Of a stretch of DNA of 64,000 nucleotides, positions 43,487-53,125 are shown piece by piece. The DNA lies in NCBI RefSeq assembly GCF_005887115.1, contig NZ_PNCJ01000019.1, positions 1-64,000 of the forward strand, read 5' to 3'. The notes beneath the pieces were generated by a model. That model did not search any database. It had not been told where the DNA came from and saw nothing but the letters and a program-made list of their open reading frames with translations. A program made the position numbers and the translations under genes. This stretch comes from Pseudoalteromonas rubra (GTDB lineage: Bacteria > Pseudomonadota > Gammaproteobacteria > Enterobacterales > Alteromonadaceae). Numbering within the stretch: the first letter of the stretch is position 1; every line of letters starts with the position of its first letter.

Positions 43487-44818
43487 TTATTCCTCGGTTG
43501 GCTTTTTAGGTTTTCTTCTTAGTGGTGCGTGTCCGTCGACATCAAACGGTGCCGGAACGGCCTTTTTAGGTTGTTGCGGTTTTCGTTTGGGGGCGCGTTT
43601 TGCTTTGGCTTTTGTGTTCGCTAATTGAGGCTTTGCATTTTGTTTCGGTTTGGTCGTTTTTGGCTTAAACCCTTTAAATTTAGCTTCCAGCCCCTCGACT
43701 GCCTGAAACTGAACTGATTCTTTCAGATAAGCTGCAATTGCCTCATAGCTTTTCCAGTCTTTAGGACCGACAAAAGAAATCGCGTCTCCTTTAAAGCCGG
43801 CGCGGCCTGTACGGCCAATTCGATGCACATATTCTTCAGCCTGCTTTGGTAAGTCGAAATTGATCACGTGTGACACGTTGAGCAGATCTAGGCCACGAGA
43901 AGCAACGTCTGTGGTGACTAAGACCTTATACAAGCCACGGCTAAATGCGTCCATGATATCAAGACGTTTACTTTGGGCCAGATCGCCTGCCAGTGCAACA
44001 GCTTTGATGCCAAGTTCATTAAGCATTTCACTGAACCGAGTCGTGTCCTGCCGCGTTGCCGTGAAAATAATGCATTGCTTCACGTTATCCTGTTGTACGA
44101 AGTGCTTTAACAACGCCTCTTTGTGATCCAGGTGATCGGCAAAATACATCGCCTGACGAATATCGTCGTGCTTCTCGTTACTGCCGCTGAGCAGAATTCG
44201 CTTGGGTGATTTGAGCAGATCTCTGGAAGTAATTTCAATCTGAGCATGCTCAAGCGTTGCTGAAAATAATAAGGTCTGACGAAGTCGGTGATCGGCTGCC
44301 TGGTTAATGGTCGAAAGTTGCTTTTCAAAGCCTAAGTCCAGCATCCGGTCGGCTTCATCAAAAATCAGTAATTCAAGGCCATGAAGTTGTAAGCTGCGTT
44401 GTTCTATATGGTCGGTAATACGTCCGGGCGTGCCGATCACAAAGTGAGGATCTTTACGCAGGGCTTTGACCTGATCGTTAAAGTTCTCACCACCCAGCAC
44501 TTTAGTACAGGACATAGCGGTACCGGCAATTAATAGGCGACATTGGTTAAACACCTGCGTGGCCAGCTCACGAGTTGGTGCTACAATGAGTACACGAGGG
44601 TCGCGTTTACTGAGCGCTTTTTGTTTCATCACGCGCTGAACAGCGGGCAGCAGAAAAGCCAGAGTTTTTCCTGAACCTGTCTTTGATTGTGCAAAGGTAT
44701 CGTGCCCGGCAAGGGCAGTGGGAATGGCCTGAGCCTGGATCTCGGTTGGGGTTGTGATCCCCTGGTGTTCTAATTGTTTTTCAAAGCGCAGGTCAAGACC
44801 CAGTTCGGAAAATCTCAA
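43487..44818 (-). CDS. DEAD-box ATP-dependent RNA helicase (RhlE-like)
   Basis: 443 residues. Q motif region GITTPTEIQAQAIP, motif I AQSKTGSGKT, motif II DEAD (FDEADRMLD), motif III SAT (LFSATL), motif VI HRIGRTGR. The C-terminal 70 residues are Lys/Pro/Ala-rich, as in RhlE/SrmB-type proteins that act in ribosome assembly and mRNA decay. First gene of a two-gene operon with the S1-domain protein. A precise orthologue name cannot be fixed by eye. Confidence 0.9.
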   Translation of the reverse strand: MRFSELGLDLRFEKQLEHQGITTPTEIQAQAIPTALAGHDTFAQSKTGSGKTLAFLLPAVQRVMKQKALSKRDPRVLIVAPTRELATQVFNQCRLLIAGTAMSCTKVLGGENFNDQVKALRKDPHFVIGTPGRITDHIEQRSLQLHGLELLIFDEADRMLDLGFEKQLSTINQAADHRLRQTLLFSATLEHAQIEITSRDLLKSPKRILLSGSNEKHDDIRQAMYFADHLDHKEALLKHFVQQDNVKQCIIFTATRQDTTRFSEMLNELGIKAVALAGDLAQSKRLDIMDAFSRGLYKVLVTTDVASRGLDLLNVSHVINFDLPKQAEEYVHRIGRTGRAGFKGDAISFVGPKDWKSYEAIAAYLKESVQFQAVEGLEAKFKGFKPKTTKPKQNAKPQLANTKAKAKRAPKRKPQQPKKAVPAPFDVDGHAPLRRKPKKPTEE

Positions 44819-45055
44819 GGTACTTTTCTCCAGTAATTATTTTCTAAAACGCAGTATTATAACAAACTAAGTCTACCTACCACCATAACTTTACCGCGCT
44901 TTGTGTCAGTTCTGCTTTGGTCGCTGACAAACGGTTTTGCAATTATCCTTAAAATCCGTAAAATATCGCGCCTGGCGCCGGATTTACGATCCGGTTATGT
45001 GCTTACACGTCGTGCTTAAGTGTAGGCTGTTTTAAAGCTTATCGAAGAGAAAGTT

Positions 45056-46042
45056 ATGAATAACCATTTTGTTGTATGCGCAATGTACAAGTTTGTGTCT
45101 TTGCCAAATTATCAAGCGATCCGTCAGCCTTTATTAGACGTGATGGAAGCCAATGAAGTGCGCGGTACTTTATTGCTTGCAGAAGAAGGGATCAATGGCA
45201 CAGTCGCCGGCAAACGTGAAGGCATTGACGCCTTGTTGGCGTGGCTAGACAAGCAGCCAGGCCTGGACAATATTGTATATAAAGAGTCATACGACGAAAC
45301 CTGCCCGTTTTATCGCACTAAGGTCAAGCTGAAAAAAGAAATCGTCACCATGGGTGTTCAGGGTATCGATCCTAAAGAAGTGGTGGGTACTTATGTTAAG
45401 CCGCAAGACTGGAATGCCCTGATTTCTGACCCAGACGTGGTATTGGTTGATACCCGTAACGATTATGAAATCGAGATCGGTACTTTCAAAAACGCCATTG
45501 ACCCTAATACAAAAACTTTCCGCGAGTTCCCGGCTTGGGCTGAGAAAAACCTTGATCCTGCAAAGCATAAGAAAGTAGCCATGTTTTGTACCGGTGGTAT
45601 TCGTTGTGAAAAGTCAACGGCGTACATGAAAGAGCAGGGCTTCGAAGAAGTATATCACCTGGAAGGCGGTATTCTTAAGTACCTTGAGGACGTGCCAAAA
45701 GAAGAAACAATGTGGCAAGGTGAGTGTTTTGTCTTTGATAACCGCGTTGCTGTTGACCACGACCTTAATAAGGGGTCTTACGATCAGTGTCATGCCTGTC
45801 GCATGCCGATCACTGAAGAAGAAATGCAACGTCCGGAATATATGGAAGGTGTATCATGCCACCACTGTCATGAAAATGTGACGGAAGAGCAAAAAGCCCG
45901 TTTTGCTGAGCGTCAAAAGCAAATTGAGTTAGCGAAACAGCGCGGTGAAGGACACATTGGTCATGAAGCACAGGAAACTTTGCGTGCCCGTAAAGAGCGG
46001 AAGCAAGCAAAAAAAGATGCGCAACGAGCTAAAACAGCTTAG
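45056..46042 (+). CDS. trhO: tRNA uridine(34) hydroxylase (rhodanese-like, YceA)
   Basis: 328 residues. It makes 5-hydroxyuridine at the wobble position of several tRNAs. The N-terminal UPF0176 domain ([33 protein letters not shown]) precedes a rhodanese domain with active-site Cys in [12 protein letters not shown]. The C-terminal part has two CxxC pairs ([20 protein letters not shown]), as in this family, and a Lys/Arg-rich tail. A terminator follows at once, so it is monocistronic. Confidence 0.94.
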   Translation: MNNHFVVCAMYKFVSLPNYQAIRQPLLDVMEANEVRGTLLLAEEGINGTVAGKREGIDALLAWLDKQPGLDNIVYKESYDETCPFYRTKVKLKKEIVTMGVQGIDPKEVVGTYVKPQDWNALISDPDVVLVDTRNDYEIEIGTFKNAIDPNTKTFREFPAWAEKNLDPAKHKKVAMFCTGGIRCEKSTAYMKEQGFEEVYHLEGGILKYLEDVPKEETMWQGECFVFDNRVAVDHDLNKGSYDQCHACRMPITEEEMQRPEYMEGVSCHHCHENVTEEQKARFAERQKQIELAKQRGEGHIGHEAQETLRARKERKQAKKDAQRAKTA

Positions 46043-46062
46043 TAAATTGAGTTAACCAGCAT

Positions 46063-46091
46063 AAAAAAGCCAGCTTTACGCTGGCTTTTTT
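46063..46091 (+). terminator. trhO terminator
   Basis: AAAAAAGCCAGC / GCTGGCTTTTTT with a TTTAC loop. The core stem is the same as that of the terminator at 47890-47914 downstream of the next gene. Confidence 0.87.
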
Positions 46092-46359
46092 ATTTCTCAG
46101 TACGTGACATTCGGTAGGTAGTGCTATCGAGTAATTAATGAGTGCTGACTGGTACAGGCATAACGATAAATACCGATTAATTCATTCATAATAAATAAAA
46201 TAAGCTTGAATTAAGTCAAAGATTAAATAGATAATATATGCTTGAATTTAGTTGATTGTGTAAAATTATCACTGTTTTTAACTAACTGTAGCACTTTTTA
46301 TAAAAACATTCCCAAAAGGGAAAGATACTATTTGCTTATTATATACAAAGGACTTTTAT
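46092..46359. other. AT-rich upstream region of the fibrinogen-like gene
   Basis: About 270 nt, very AT-rich, no gene. Holds a near-perfect direct repeat: GCTTGAATTAAGT (46204-46216) and GCTTGAATTTAGT (46240-46252), 36 bp apart, which could be regulator sites. Confidence 0.5.
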
Positions 46360-47754
46360 ATGTTTAAGAAAACTCTACTCACCTGTTGTATTCTTGCTGG
46401 TGCTTCTGCACAGGCGTTTAACCTGGCAGAGATCACCGTGACAGATCAAAGCGTGGCCGTTCCCAAAACAGCACAACAGGTCCTCGTTACTGGTGTGGCA
46501 AGTTTAAACGATGCCGAGCCGGGCAACGTGATGGTTTCAGACAATGGCGATGGTACTGTGTCGGTACGATTTGCTGAGTGGGATTACCTGGATGGGACTC
46601 ACCAAGGCGAAACGGTATCCACGCTTACGCTGGATAAAGGTCGCCATGAAATGGCGGATGGTTCAGTTTGGGAAGTCGGTAGTATTGTAGTTGGAACTTC
46701 ACAAAAAGCGTTTCGCTTCACTCAGCAGTTACCGCAGGTGCCTTACCTATTTTTGAGTGGTCAAAGTGATGCCAACCAGTCTTCTTATGTTGCTCGCGCG
46801 AGTAATGTTAATCAGTTTGGCTTCAGTGCTTATGTAGAGTACCAGGAGCAACCGGTTGCTGGTCGTGCAACCACGCAGCAGAGTGTTGCGTATCTGGCTG
46901 TTTATGCACCAAATAAGGAAGGGACGCTTGATTCAGGTGAGGTCTACAATATCGATCAAGTCGTTATGGACCACACTGGTGCGGCGTTTAAGCAGCACGA
47001 ACTTATTTTGTCGGAAGAGCAATCAAAAGACGCTGAACTAACACACATTGAGGAATTCGTTAACGTCCTGACCATCGACGGCCACCTGTTTGCTCAGGAC
47101 GTGACCTCTTATGGCTCAGACACGGTAAGTATTCGAGCAAACAAAGACGCCATTACTTTACCAAGTCCTCATTACGCTAGCTGTAATGCGCTACTACAAA
47201 ATGAACCTCAGTCTCCATCCGGGTTCTATGTGCTTGATCAGGACGGTAACGGTGCTATGCCTGAGTTTACAACATACTGTAATATGGATGAGCACGGTGG
47301 TGGCTGGACGCTGGTTGGTTTGCGTCGAGTGGTTGGTTATAACTACGCAAACAGTAACACGACGCTGGATGGCTGGTTTGAAGCCACGCAAAACATCACA
47401 AGTTTTGATGCTAACTACCATCTGACGGATGCACAGTGGGTAAACTACAAAAACAGCATGCAAGAAATGCTAATGGTGATGCCTGCGATTAATAACTACG
47501 CCATTGCCGATCTCAGCGTGTTAAACACCGCTAACTGTATTCCGCTTCAGGACACACTTGGAGAGAATAAAGACAGAACAGGTGAAGCAAGATTCCGTTT
47601 ATTCTGGCACGAATCTTCAGGTTGTTCTGGTAGTGGCCAAGATTACACTATGCTTAACTATGCAAATATATACAACTTCAATAGCGCTATGTACAAGCAG
47701 ACAAACGTCAATGGCTACGCGCATAGTCAGGTTACGTATATTTATGTCAGATAA
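46360..47754 (+). CDS. Secreted protein with a fibrinogen-like C-terminal domain
   Basis: 464 residues. A signal peptide (LTCCILAGASAQA) is followed by an H-type-lectin-like segment in the middle (about 105-185; FRFTQQLPQVPYLFLSGQSDANQSSYVARASNVNQFGFSAYVEYQE). The C-terminal fibrinogen-type signature is PSGFYVLDQDGNG, then YCNMDEHGGGWTLVGLRR (305-324). Cys residues at SCNALL, YCNM, NCIPL and GCSGSG could form disulfides. Likely a secreted carbohydrate- or surface-binding protein. Gene stands alone between two terminators. Confidence 0.78.
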   Translation: MFKKTLLTCCILAGASAQAFNLAEITVTDQSVAVPKTAQQVLVTGVASLNDAEPGNVMVSDNGDGTVSVRFAEWDYLDGTHQGETVSTLTLDKGRHEMADGSVWEVGSIVVGTSQKAFRFTQQLPQVPYLFLSGQSDANQSSYVARASNVNQFGFSAYVEYQEQPVAGRATTQQSVAYLAVYAPNKEGTLDSGEVYNIDQVVMDHTGAAFKQHELILSEEQSKDAELTHIEEFVNVLTIDGHLFAQDVTSYGSDTVSIRANKDAITLPSPHYASCNALLQNEPQSPSGFYVLDQDGNGAMPEFTTYCNMDEHGGGWTLVGLRRVVGYNYANSNTTLDGWFEATQNITSFDANYHLTDAQWVNYKNSMQEMLMVMPAINNYAIADLSVLNTANCIPLQDTLGENKDRTGEARFRLFWHESSGCSGSGQDYTMLNYANIYNFNSAMYKQTNVNGYAHSQVTYIYVR

Positions 47755-47813
47755 CAGAGTGCAGATCAGGGGTGATTGCTTTTAAAAGGCTTTGGATTAG
47801 GCTGCTATCCACT

Positions 47814-47838
47814 GAAATCAGACAGGTCCTGTGATTTC
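47814..47838. repeat. Imperfect inverted repeat downstream of the fibrinogen-like gene
   Basis: GAAATC / GATTTC outer arms and CAGG / CCTG inner arms around a single T. No T run, 60 nt after the stop codon. Confidence 0.4.
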
Positions 47839-47889
47839 GGTAGAGATTAAAAAGTAGTCACATTTAGTCCTGATAGTATTTGTAACCAT

Positions 47890-47914
47890 AAAAGCCAGCA
47901 TAAAGCTGGCTTTT
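47890..47914. terminator. Bidirectional terminator fibrinogen-like / LysR
   Basis: AAAAGCCAGC / GCTGGCTTTT with an ATAAA loop. Serves both convergent genes. Confidence 0.8.
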
Positions 47915-48003
47915 CATTAATTACTCGTTTTCTTTGAGCTACTAGTTCAGGTGGTCGCTACGTATAAGCCAAACTGTAACTATGCAGCTTCTAAAACAAT
48001 TCC

Positions 48004-48879
48004 CTACTTACCGCGATCTAATCCCATCTCTTCAACCAAAGATTTTATCCAAAATGGAGTATTCCGTCGATATATGGCACATACTTGCTCAGTATGGTTC
48101 TTTTTATCGTACTGGGGTGTCAGTTTACGTAGTTGCCAAGCTGAGATCATATAATCGGGCAGGTAGGCGACAGCAAGCCCATTTTTGACCAGCTCGCATA
48201 GTGCAGCGTAATCATTAACAGTCCATTTTATTTGTCTGCTTATCGTATCATGATACCAGCCATCACAACTTGACCCGCGAAATTCGCCGCAAAATGGTGA
48301 CGTATTAGGCACCGCGAAAGGGTAATTCGATAATTCTATGAGAGTTACAGTATCCTTACATGCAAGCGGATGACTTTTGCCAACGGCCAGTTCAAGGGTT
48401 AACTTTCCAATTGGCACAGCCTCGAGATCTTCATTTAAGTGAGGCCGAACCAGGCTAGTTGTCAGTGCTACATCTACTAATCCCTGTTTGACCTTATTGA
48501 GTGCCTCCATTTCAAAGTCAGACTGATACTCAAATAGGACCCCTGAGGCGGTGGCACCGAAAAGTCCAATCCAGCGGTATTGAAGGATCGCAGGTGCAGA
48601 TACTCGGCAGGTGAAGACAGCGCCTGTGGGATCCAGTGCCGTTTTTGCGCTGCGCGCGATATCAAGAATTTTAATCGCATCAGGAAGCAAGCCTGCGCCA
48701 TTTTCATTTAGAACTAGCTGCTTACCAACTCGGTCAAACAACATAACGCCTAATGATAACTCAAGCTTTTTTAAAGATTTAGAGAGCGCGCCGGGCGTTG
48801 TGTTTAGTTCTACGGCAGCTAACTGTAGGTTTTGTGTATTTGCTATAGCTACAAATCTCTTTAACTCTGTAATTTCCAT
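48004..48879 (-). CDS. LysR family transcriptional regulator
   Basis: 291 residues. N-terminal helix-turn-helix ITELKRFVAIANTQNLQLAAVELNTTPGALSKSLKKLELSLGVMLFDR, followed by the periplasmic-binding-like effector domain (residues about 90-290) that has a rather Cys-containing SPFCGEFRGSSCDGW. The target is not evident; the divergent neighbour 90 nt away encodes an exported protein of unknown function and is the natural candidate. It is convergent with the fibrinogen-like gene. Confidence 0.9.
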   Translation of the reverse strand: MEITELKRFVAIANTQNLQLAAVELNTTPGALSKSLKKLELSLGVMLFDRVGKQLVLNENGAGLLPDAIKILDIARSAKTALDPTGAVFTCRVSAPAILQYRWIGLFGATASGVLFEYQSDFEMEALNKVKQGLVDVALTTSLVRPHLNEDLEAVPIGKLTLELAVGKSHPLACKDTVTLIELSNYPFAVPNTSPFCGEFRGSSCDGWYHDTISRQIKWTVNDYAALCELVKNGLAVAYLPDYMISAWQLRKLTPQYDKKNHTEQVCAIYRRNTPFWIKSLVEEMGLDRGK

Positions 48880-48969
48880 ATTGGAACTAATATCTTCTTA
48901 TGGTTGATGATATGGAATTAAATATACCTTAAATTGGTCAACTTAGATGTTACATTTACGGAGTATTTT

Positions 48970-49596
48970 ATGATTAGGTGGCTGTTGTTGTTTTTAAGTC
49001 CAGTTCTATTGGCGCACCAGGAACACACTACATTTGGTGTTCATGGAATGGTGATGATGCAAGTAGGTCAAAAGGTGATTGCTTCACATTTACCTATGCC
49101 GCGGGGAATGCATGCCAGGCAGGTTTTATTTGAGGTTAAACCAACACCACAGATAGCGCACATTTTGGAGCGACTTTTTAGATCTAAAACTTTGGTCACA
49201 TTTGTGCCGAACCCCTTTGAACTTGACAAATTGCGTCTTGGCGAAATCCCGGCTTTGTCTGGGAGTGTGTATCAGGGGCATTTTGAGCGTGATGGAAAGA
49301 TAGCAAAAACGAACGTGACATTCGAAGTGGGCAAAGTCATATTAGACGAGCCAGTGGAGCCGGTTAAAAACGGGCATTTTTACGTCAGATCCGTTACACG
49401 GGATCTTTGCTTACTCATTCATAAAATTGGTCAGTTACCCAGTTTTGACCAAATGATTAAGGTTAAGTGTCACCATCAATCGGTTCTTCCAACCCTGATA
49501 GAGAGTGGTTCAATTTTGCCTCTGACAGAACAAATCCCGATATCATATAAGTTTATTGAAGCACTTTATCTGGAAACCAAGGATTTCGCGAAATGA
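48970..49596 (+). CDS. Exported protein of unknown function
   Basis: 208 residues from ATG 48970, supported by GGAGTATTTT; the frame opens at 48934. A short signal peptide (LLLFLSPVLLA) precedes HQEHTTFGVHGMVMMQVGQKVIASHLPMPRGMHARQVLFEV. The HTTFGVHGM ... ASHLP pattern recurs in unannotated exported proteins of Shewanella and Vibrio; no function is known. His-rich N-terminus (HQEH, HGM, SHLP, GMHA) could bind metal. Divergent from the LysR regulator. Confidence 0.68.
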   Translation: MIRWLLLFLSPVLLAHQEHTTFGVHGMVMMQVGQKVIASHLPMPRGMHARQVLFEVKPTPQIAHILERLFRSKTLVTFVPNPFELDKLRLGEIPALSGSVYQGHFERDGKIAKTNVTFEVGKVILDEPVEPVKNGHFYVRSVTRDLCLLIHKIGQLPSFDQMIKVKCHHQSVLPTLIESGSILPLTEQIPISYKFIEALYLETKDFAK

Positions 49597-49606
49597 CAGA
49601 GGTATC

Positions 49607-50686
49607 TCAGGGCTTAACGCAAAAATTACGAGCCTTTAACCAGACGGGAGCGGGTTTCGCGAGCTGAGCAGGACTTTTCCCCGGGATGACATTTACATGC
49701 ACCCTGGGCGCGAGGTAGCGTTCAATCAAAATTTGCAGCTTGACACTTTCAAGGCTTTCAAATGCAGATACTAACTCGTTTTTTGTACTCTGAGGAACAG
49801 GCTTACCCAAGTTTGCTTCATTTGCATTGATTAACCATAACAGTAAGGCTTTTTTTGACTCATCAGGGTACGCGTCAACTAAAGTTGAAATCGGACTTAT
49901 TAGCCTCTGAAAGTTGAGAGTATGGCCCTGAATTGCAAAAATGAGCAATAAATTAGTGCCAGCGGTTATGTTACCGCTGCGCTTATCGCTGGATTGGTAG
50001 CCGATTAGTGCCTCTCGATAGTATTTTTCTGCCAACTCTATATTACCTTCATCCAGAGCTAAGGTACCAAGATTGTTATTTACGTTTGCGAGTGCACGTT
50101 CATGGTGTAGCCTCTGCGCTATGTCGCGTGCCTCCCTGTATGACTGTTTAGCCAGTACGTAATCATTCATATGGCGTGAAAGCACCGCCAGGTTAATAAG
50201 CAAAGCCATTCGCTTCTTTTCCGTTATTTTATGATCCAGTGCACAGGTGTAGAAAGCTTTAGCCTGTGTAAAGTAGCCCAAACGCCTCAAAGCGATACCC
50301 ATTGCGCTTAGTATACTCGCAAGGCGTTTTTGGAAGTCGCTATGATGCTGAAGCGCCAACAACGCAATGAGTTCTGCTTCAATATCACCAAAATTATTTG
50401 TGGCGATGGCTGAGCGAACTTTAATTAAATGCCAGCGGATCTGTTGCGGTGGTGAAAGATTGGTGATTGTCGTAACTTGCCTGAGCAGTCGATAAGAATG
50501 AGAGGGTTCTACAATGATATAATCCTCGGCTTCTCTTAGAATGTCCGCTGAAGACCTTGAGGTGATCTGAGGTACTGCAATTGCGGGCTTGATATACAAA
50601 GTGCAGAGAAGCACGAATAAGATGTATCGCAATTTACCTCCCGATGTTGAGCTTACCTTGTAATACTTTTTAAGATAGCGCAACAA
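49607..50686 (-). CDS. Exported tetratricopeptide-repeat protein
   Basis: 359 residues with a signal peptide (LRYILFVLLCTLYIKPAIA). Three or more TPR units lie at about 130-260 (e.g. LGYFTQAKAFYTCALDH, MNDYVLAKQSYREARDIA, EGNIELAEKYYREALIGYQ). The layout equals the periplasmic sensor half of TPR-diguanylate-cyclase proteins, but no membrane helix, GGDEF or HTH follows, so it is a stand-alone or truncated form. Ends 11 nt from the end of the convergent exported-protein gene. Confidence 0.75.
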   Translation of the reverse strand: MLRYLKKYYKVSSTSGGKLRYILFVLLCTLYIKPAIAVPQITSRSSADILREAEDYIIVEPSHSYRLLRQVTTITNLSPPQQIRWHLIKVRSAIATNNFGDIEAELIALLALQHHSDFQKRLASILSAMGIALRRLGYFTQAKAFYTCALDHKITEKKRMALLINLAVLSRHMNDYVLAKQSYREARDIAQRLHHERALANVNNNLGTLALDEGNIELAEKYYREALIGYQSSDKRSGNITAGTNLLLIFAIQGHTLNFQRLISPISTLVDAYPDESKKALLLWLINANEANLGKPVPQSTKNELVSAFESLESVKLQILIERYLAPRVHVNVIPGKSPAQLAKPAPVWLKARNFCVKP

Positions 50687-50819
50687 TGAAAGCGCGTCTA
50701 CATATCAGGTATTCGCACAAAGTAATGGCGCGGCCGGATACAACTTTGAGACAGGGATGCCTGTAATCGCTGTATTTCCGGACGCTATTTAAGAGACTTA
50801 TAAGAACGCTCTATCTAGG

Positions 50820-51023
50820 TCAAGCTAAAAACCCGATACTCTGGTTAAAGTGAGGTGACAGGTGCGACTCTGGTTGTATCAAGTAAAGTACTGTCGAACT
50901 TTGCGTAATTTTTTCGGGATGGAAAGACAGTTTGTTATATGCATGTTTCAATGCTACGCCTATACCTAAACCCAGGCACAACATCAGTATAAACAAACCA
51001 CTTTGTTTTACTCGTTGTTTCAT
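50820..51023 (-). CDS. Small single-pass membrane protein
   Basis: 67 residues from the ATG at 51023: MKQRVKQSG, a hydrophobic helix (LFILMLCLGLGIGVALKHA), then a polar tail. AAGGAAAATT precedes the start, which is good support for translation; the frame opens at 51101 but without a site. No family recognised. Lies between the TPR and flippase genes, same strand. Confidence 0.5.
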   Translation of the reverse strand: MKQRVKQSGLFILMLCLGLGIGVALKHAYNKLSFHPEKITQSSTVLYLIQPESHLSPHFNQSIGFLA

Positions 51024-51146
51024 AATTTTCCTTATTATTCTTATTATGATGGTGCAAGCTAGCACTGTCCCTAAATTACAAAAGGGTATTGAATGTGTCA
51101 ATTATTTTAACAAGTTATTATGAATAGTGGTGTTTTACCTGTTTTC

Positions 51147-52442
51147 TTATCGCGTCGTTGGTACATTCCTGCCGGAGTGACGCGGCTTTTTAAATGTTAA
51201 GAAAGTTACCCAGGTTAGCAGAGAAGCGAGGAATAATGCCGTACAGGTCGAAATCGCTGCACCAGTAATGCCATGAGTTGGAATGAGTAGCCAGTTCAAT
51301 ATCGCATCAGTAACTAATGTTAAAAGCCCAATAACAACGACATATTTCCCCTTTCCCGTGTATTGAAGCCAGGTTGAAATAAATGCAGTAACAGCCCAGA
51401 AACATGAGCCCAGGATCAGGTACCTTAATGCTTCATTAGCTGTAAAAAAATCCTCACCAAACAATTTTAAAAGGTGAGAGCTTGAGGCCATTAATGCTAT
51501 AGAGAGTAAAACAACGGCCACTACCATGACTCGTTGAGCTTGCCAAAGTACGTGCTCTGCATGTTCTTCGCCTTTTTCTAAGGCCTGACCGAGTAAGGGG
51601 ACAAATAAGGCAATGATGCTAACTTGAGCGACCGGAAGCATATGAGCTGTCGTCACTGCGCCGGCATAGTGACCTACTTCATGTTCTAAAGCCAGTAACT
51701 CCAACATGTACAGGTCCAATTGAGAAATCGCGATTGTGACTAACATTGCAAGCATCATGGGAACGGACGTCATAAGGAGTTTTGTACCATCATTGACGGG
51801 TGTGAAAGGAGTGAAAGACAGTAGATTTTGCTTTCGTAAAATGCTGAATTGCCAGAAGGTGATAATAAGCAACAGCCCAATACCGGCGGCAATTACCTGC
51901 CAAAGGTGCACTTCTTCCAGTACAGCAGCCAGTGCAATGATGGCCATTGTTTTCCCCAGCGGCAAGCCAATTCGCCAGGGCAAGTTGGCATAAGCCAGCA
52001 TTTTTGCGCTTTGTAATACACGGCTCAATATTGCACCGATGGCAATAAGTGGAATAGCTGCAGATATCCACAGTAAAGCATGATGCTCTTCGAGCGACCA
52101 GCTGCCTATGTGCCAGTAACCACTTAAATAAGTAAAAATAAAGAGTATCAGGGATAGGGCGACTGCAATTTTGCTAAAGAACAAGACGAACCCGCCGACT
52201 TGACTGGTTGCATTGTCCGCCAGTGGCTTAGCCAGAAACTTAGGGGCGACGCGATCACCTCCCAAAAGTACTAACACACTGCAAATTGTGGCATAAGCAT
52301 AGGCGACCTTGTAGTCGCCGTATTCATGAGCGCTGAGATTCCGGCTCAGGCTGAGGTTAAATGCATAATCAACGATAAAGCCGATTATAACCGAGACACT
52401 GAGTGTCAGTGCCCCATGTTTGAGATAGTTATTTTGTTGCAT
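51147..52442 (-). CDS. Polysaccharide/lipid-linked oligosaccharide flippase family protein (MATE/MOP)
   Basis: About 431 residues with 12-14 membrane helices and the MOP-exporter pattern: N-terminal GALTLSVSVIIGFIVDYAFNLSLSRNLSAHEYGDYKVAYAYATICSVL and later TKLLMTSVPMMLAMLVTIAISQLDLYMLELL. Wzx-like proteins move undecaprenyl-linked sugars across the inner membrane. No glycosyltransferase genes are adjacent, so the substrate is open. ATG 52442 is preferred over 52457; neither has an obvious ribosome-binding site. Confidence 0.82.
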   Translation of the reverse strand: MQQNNYLKHGALTLSVSVIIGFIVDYAFNLSLSRNLSAHEYGDYKVAYAYATICSVLVLLGGDRVAPKFLAKPLADNATSQVGGFVLFFSKIAVALSLILFIFTYLSGYWHIGSWSLEEHHALLWISAAIPLIAIGAILSRVLQSAKMLAYANLPWRIGLPLGKTMAIIALAAVLEEVHLWQVIAAGIGLLLIITFWQFSILRKQNLLSFTPFTPVNDGTKLLMTSVPMMLAMLVTIAISQLDLYMLELLALEHEVGHYAGAVTTAHMLPVAQVSIIALFVPLLGQALEKGEEHAEHVLWQAQRVMVVAVVLLSIALMASSSHLLKLFGEDFFTANEALRYLILGSCFWAVTAFISTWLQYTGKGKYVVVIGLLTLVTDAILNWLLIPTHGITGAAISTCTALFLASLLTWVTFLTFKKPRHSGRNVPTTR

Positions 52443-52522
52443 GGTATATCTGACCAAAGCATGCAGTAAGTAATAATACAGACAGTATAGAGCACCGGGG
52501 GTGAGGGTTAAATTTCACCAGA

Positions 52523-53089
52523 TTACACCCCAAATGCTGATTGAGCATCGAACGCGAGCGCAATTTCGATACAACGCGAAGCAGCCTGTTTGTCACCTTG
52601 AACAAAGGCTGATACTGTTGCTCCTTCTTTAAGTAAACACAAGGTATCAACCAATCTGTCGTCTGGCTGAGGTAAACTTTGTGTGATCAAGTGTCTGACA
52701 GCTGTTTTATGTCTGGCACAGCTATCCAGGATTTGCGCGTTCAGTGACGCAGATTCACTGGCGGTATTAATGAAAAAGCACCCTCTGAAGGGACCAAGCT
52801 CTGGTGCACGGTCGTGAAACCAGTCGCTCAATGCATGAAAAAGCAGCTCAATCAGCGCTGCATTACTTTGAGCGCCAGACAACTTACCTTTCAGCCACTG
52901 TAAATATTGTTGATCCCTAAGTGACAATGCAGAAAGTACCAGATCATCTTTGGAACTAAAGTGATGATAAAGGGTTTTCTTAGCTACACCACTGTACGAG
53001 ATAATCTCGTTTATTCCAACGCTACAAATCCCTTTTTGATAGAACAGCTCTAACGCTTTGCTTAACAACAACTCTCGCTTATCTGACAT
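52523..53089 (-). CDS. TetR/AcrR family repressor
   Basis: 188 residues. N-terminal HTH: LLSKALELFYQKGICSVGINEIISYSGVAKKTLYHHFSSKDDLVLSAL. The C-terminal ligand domain has GPFRGCFFINTASE, typical of the TetR_C_30-like subgroup that responds to electrophiles or small organics. TAGGAGATAGAT precedes the ATG. It is divergent from the HPP protein gene; two GTAGA-N8-TCTAC palindromes lie between. Confidence 0.9.
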   Translation of the reverse strand: MSDKRELLLSKALELFYQKGICSVGINEIISYSGVAKKTLYHHFSSKDDLVLSALSLRDQQYLQWLKGKLSGAQSNAALIELLFHALSDWFHDRAPELGPFRGCFFINTASESASLNAQILDSCARHKTAVRHLITQSLPQPDDRLVDTLCLLKEGATVSAFVQGDKQAASRCIEIALAFDAQSAFGV

Positions 53090-53125
53090 ATCTATCTCCT
53101 AATAGTTACGCATATCTTGACATGA

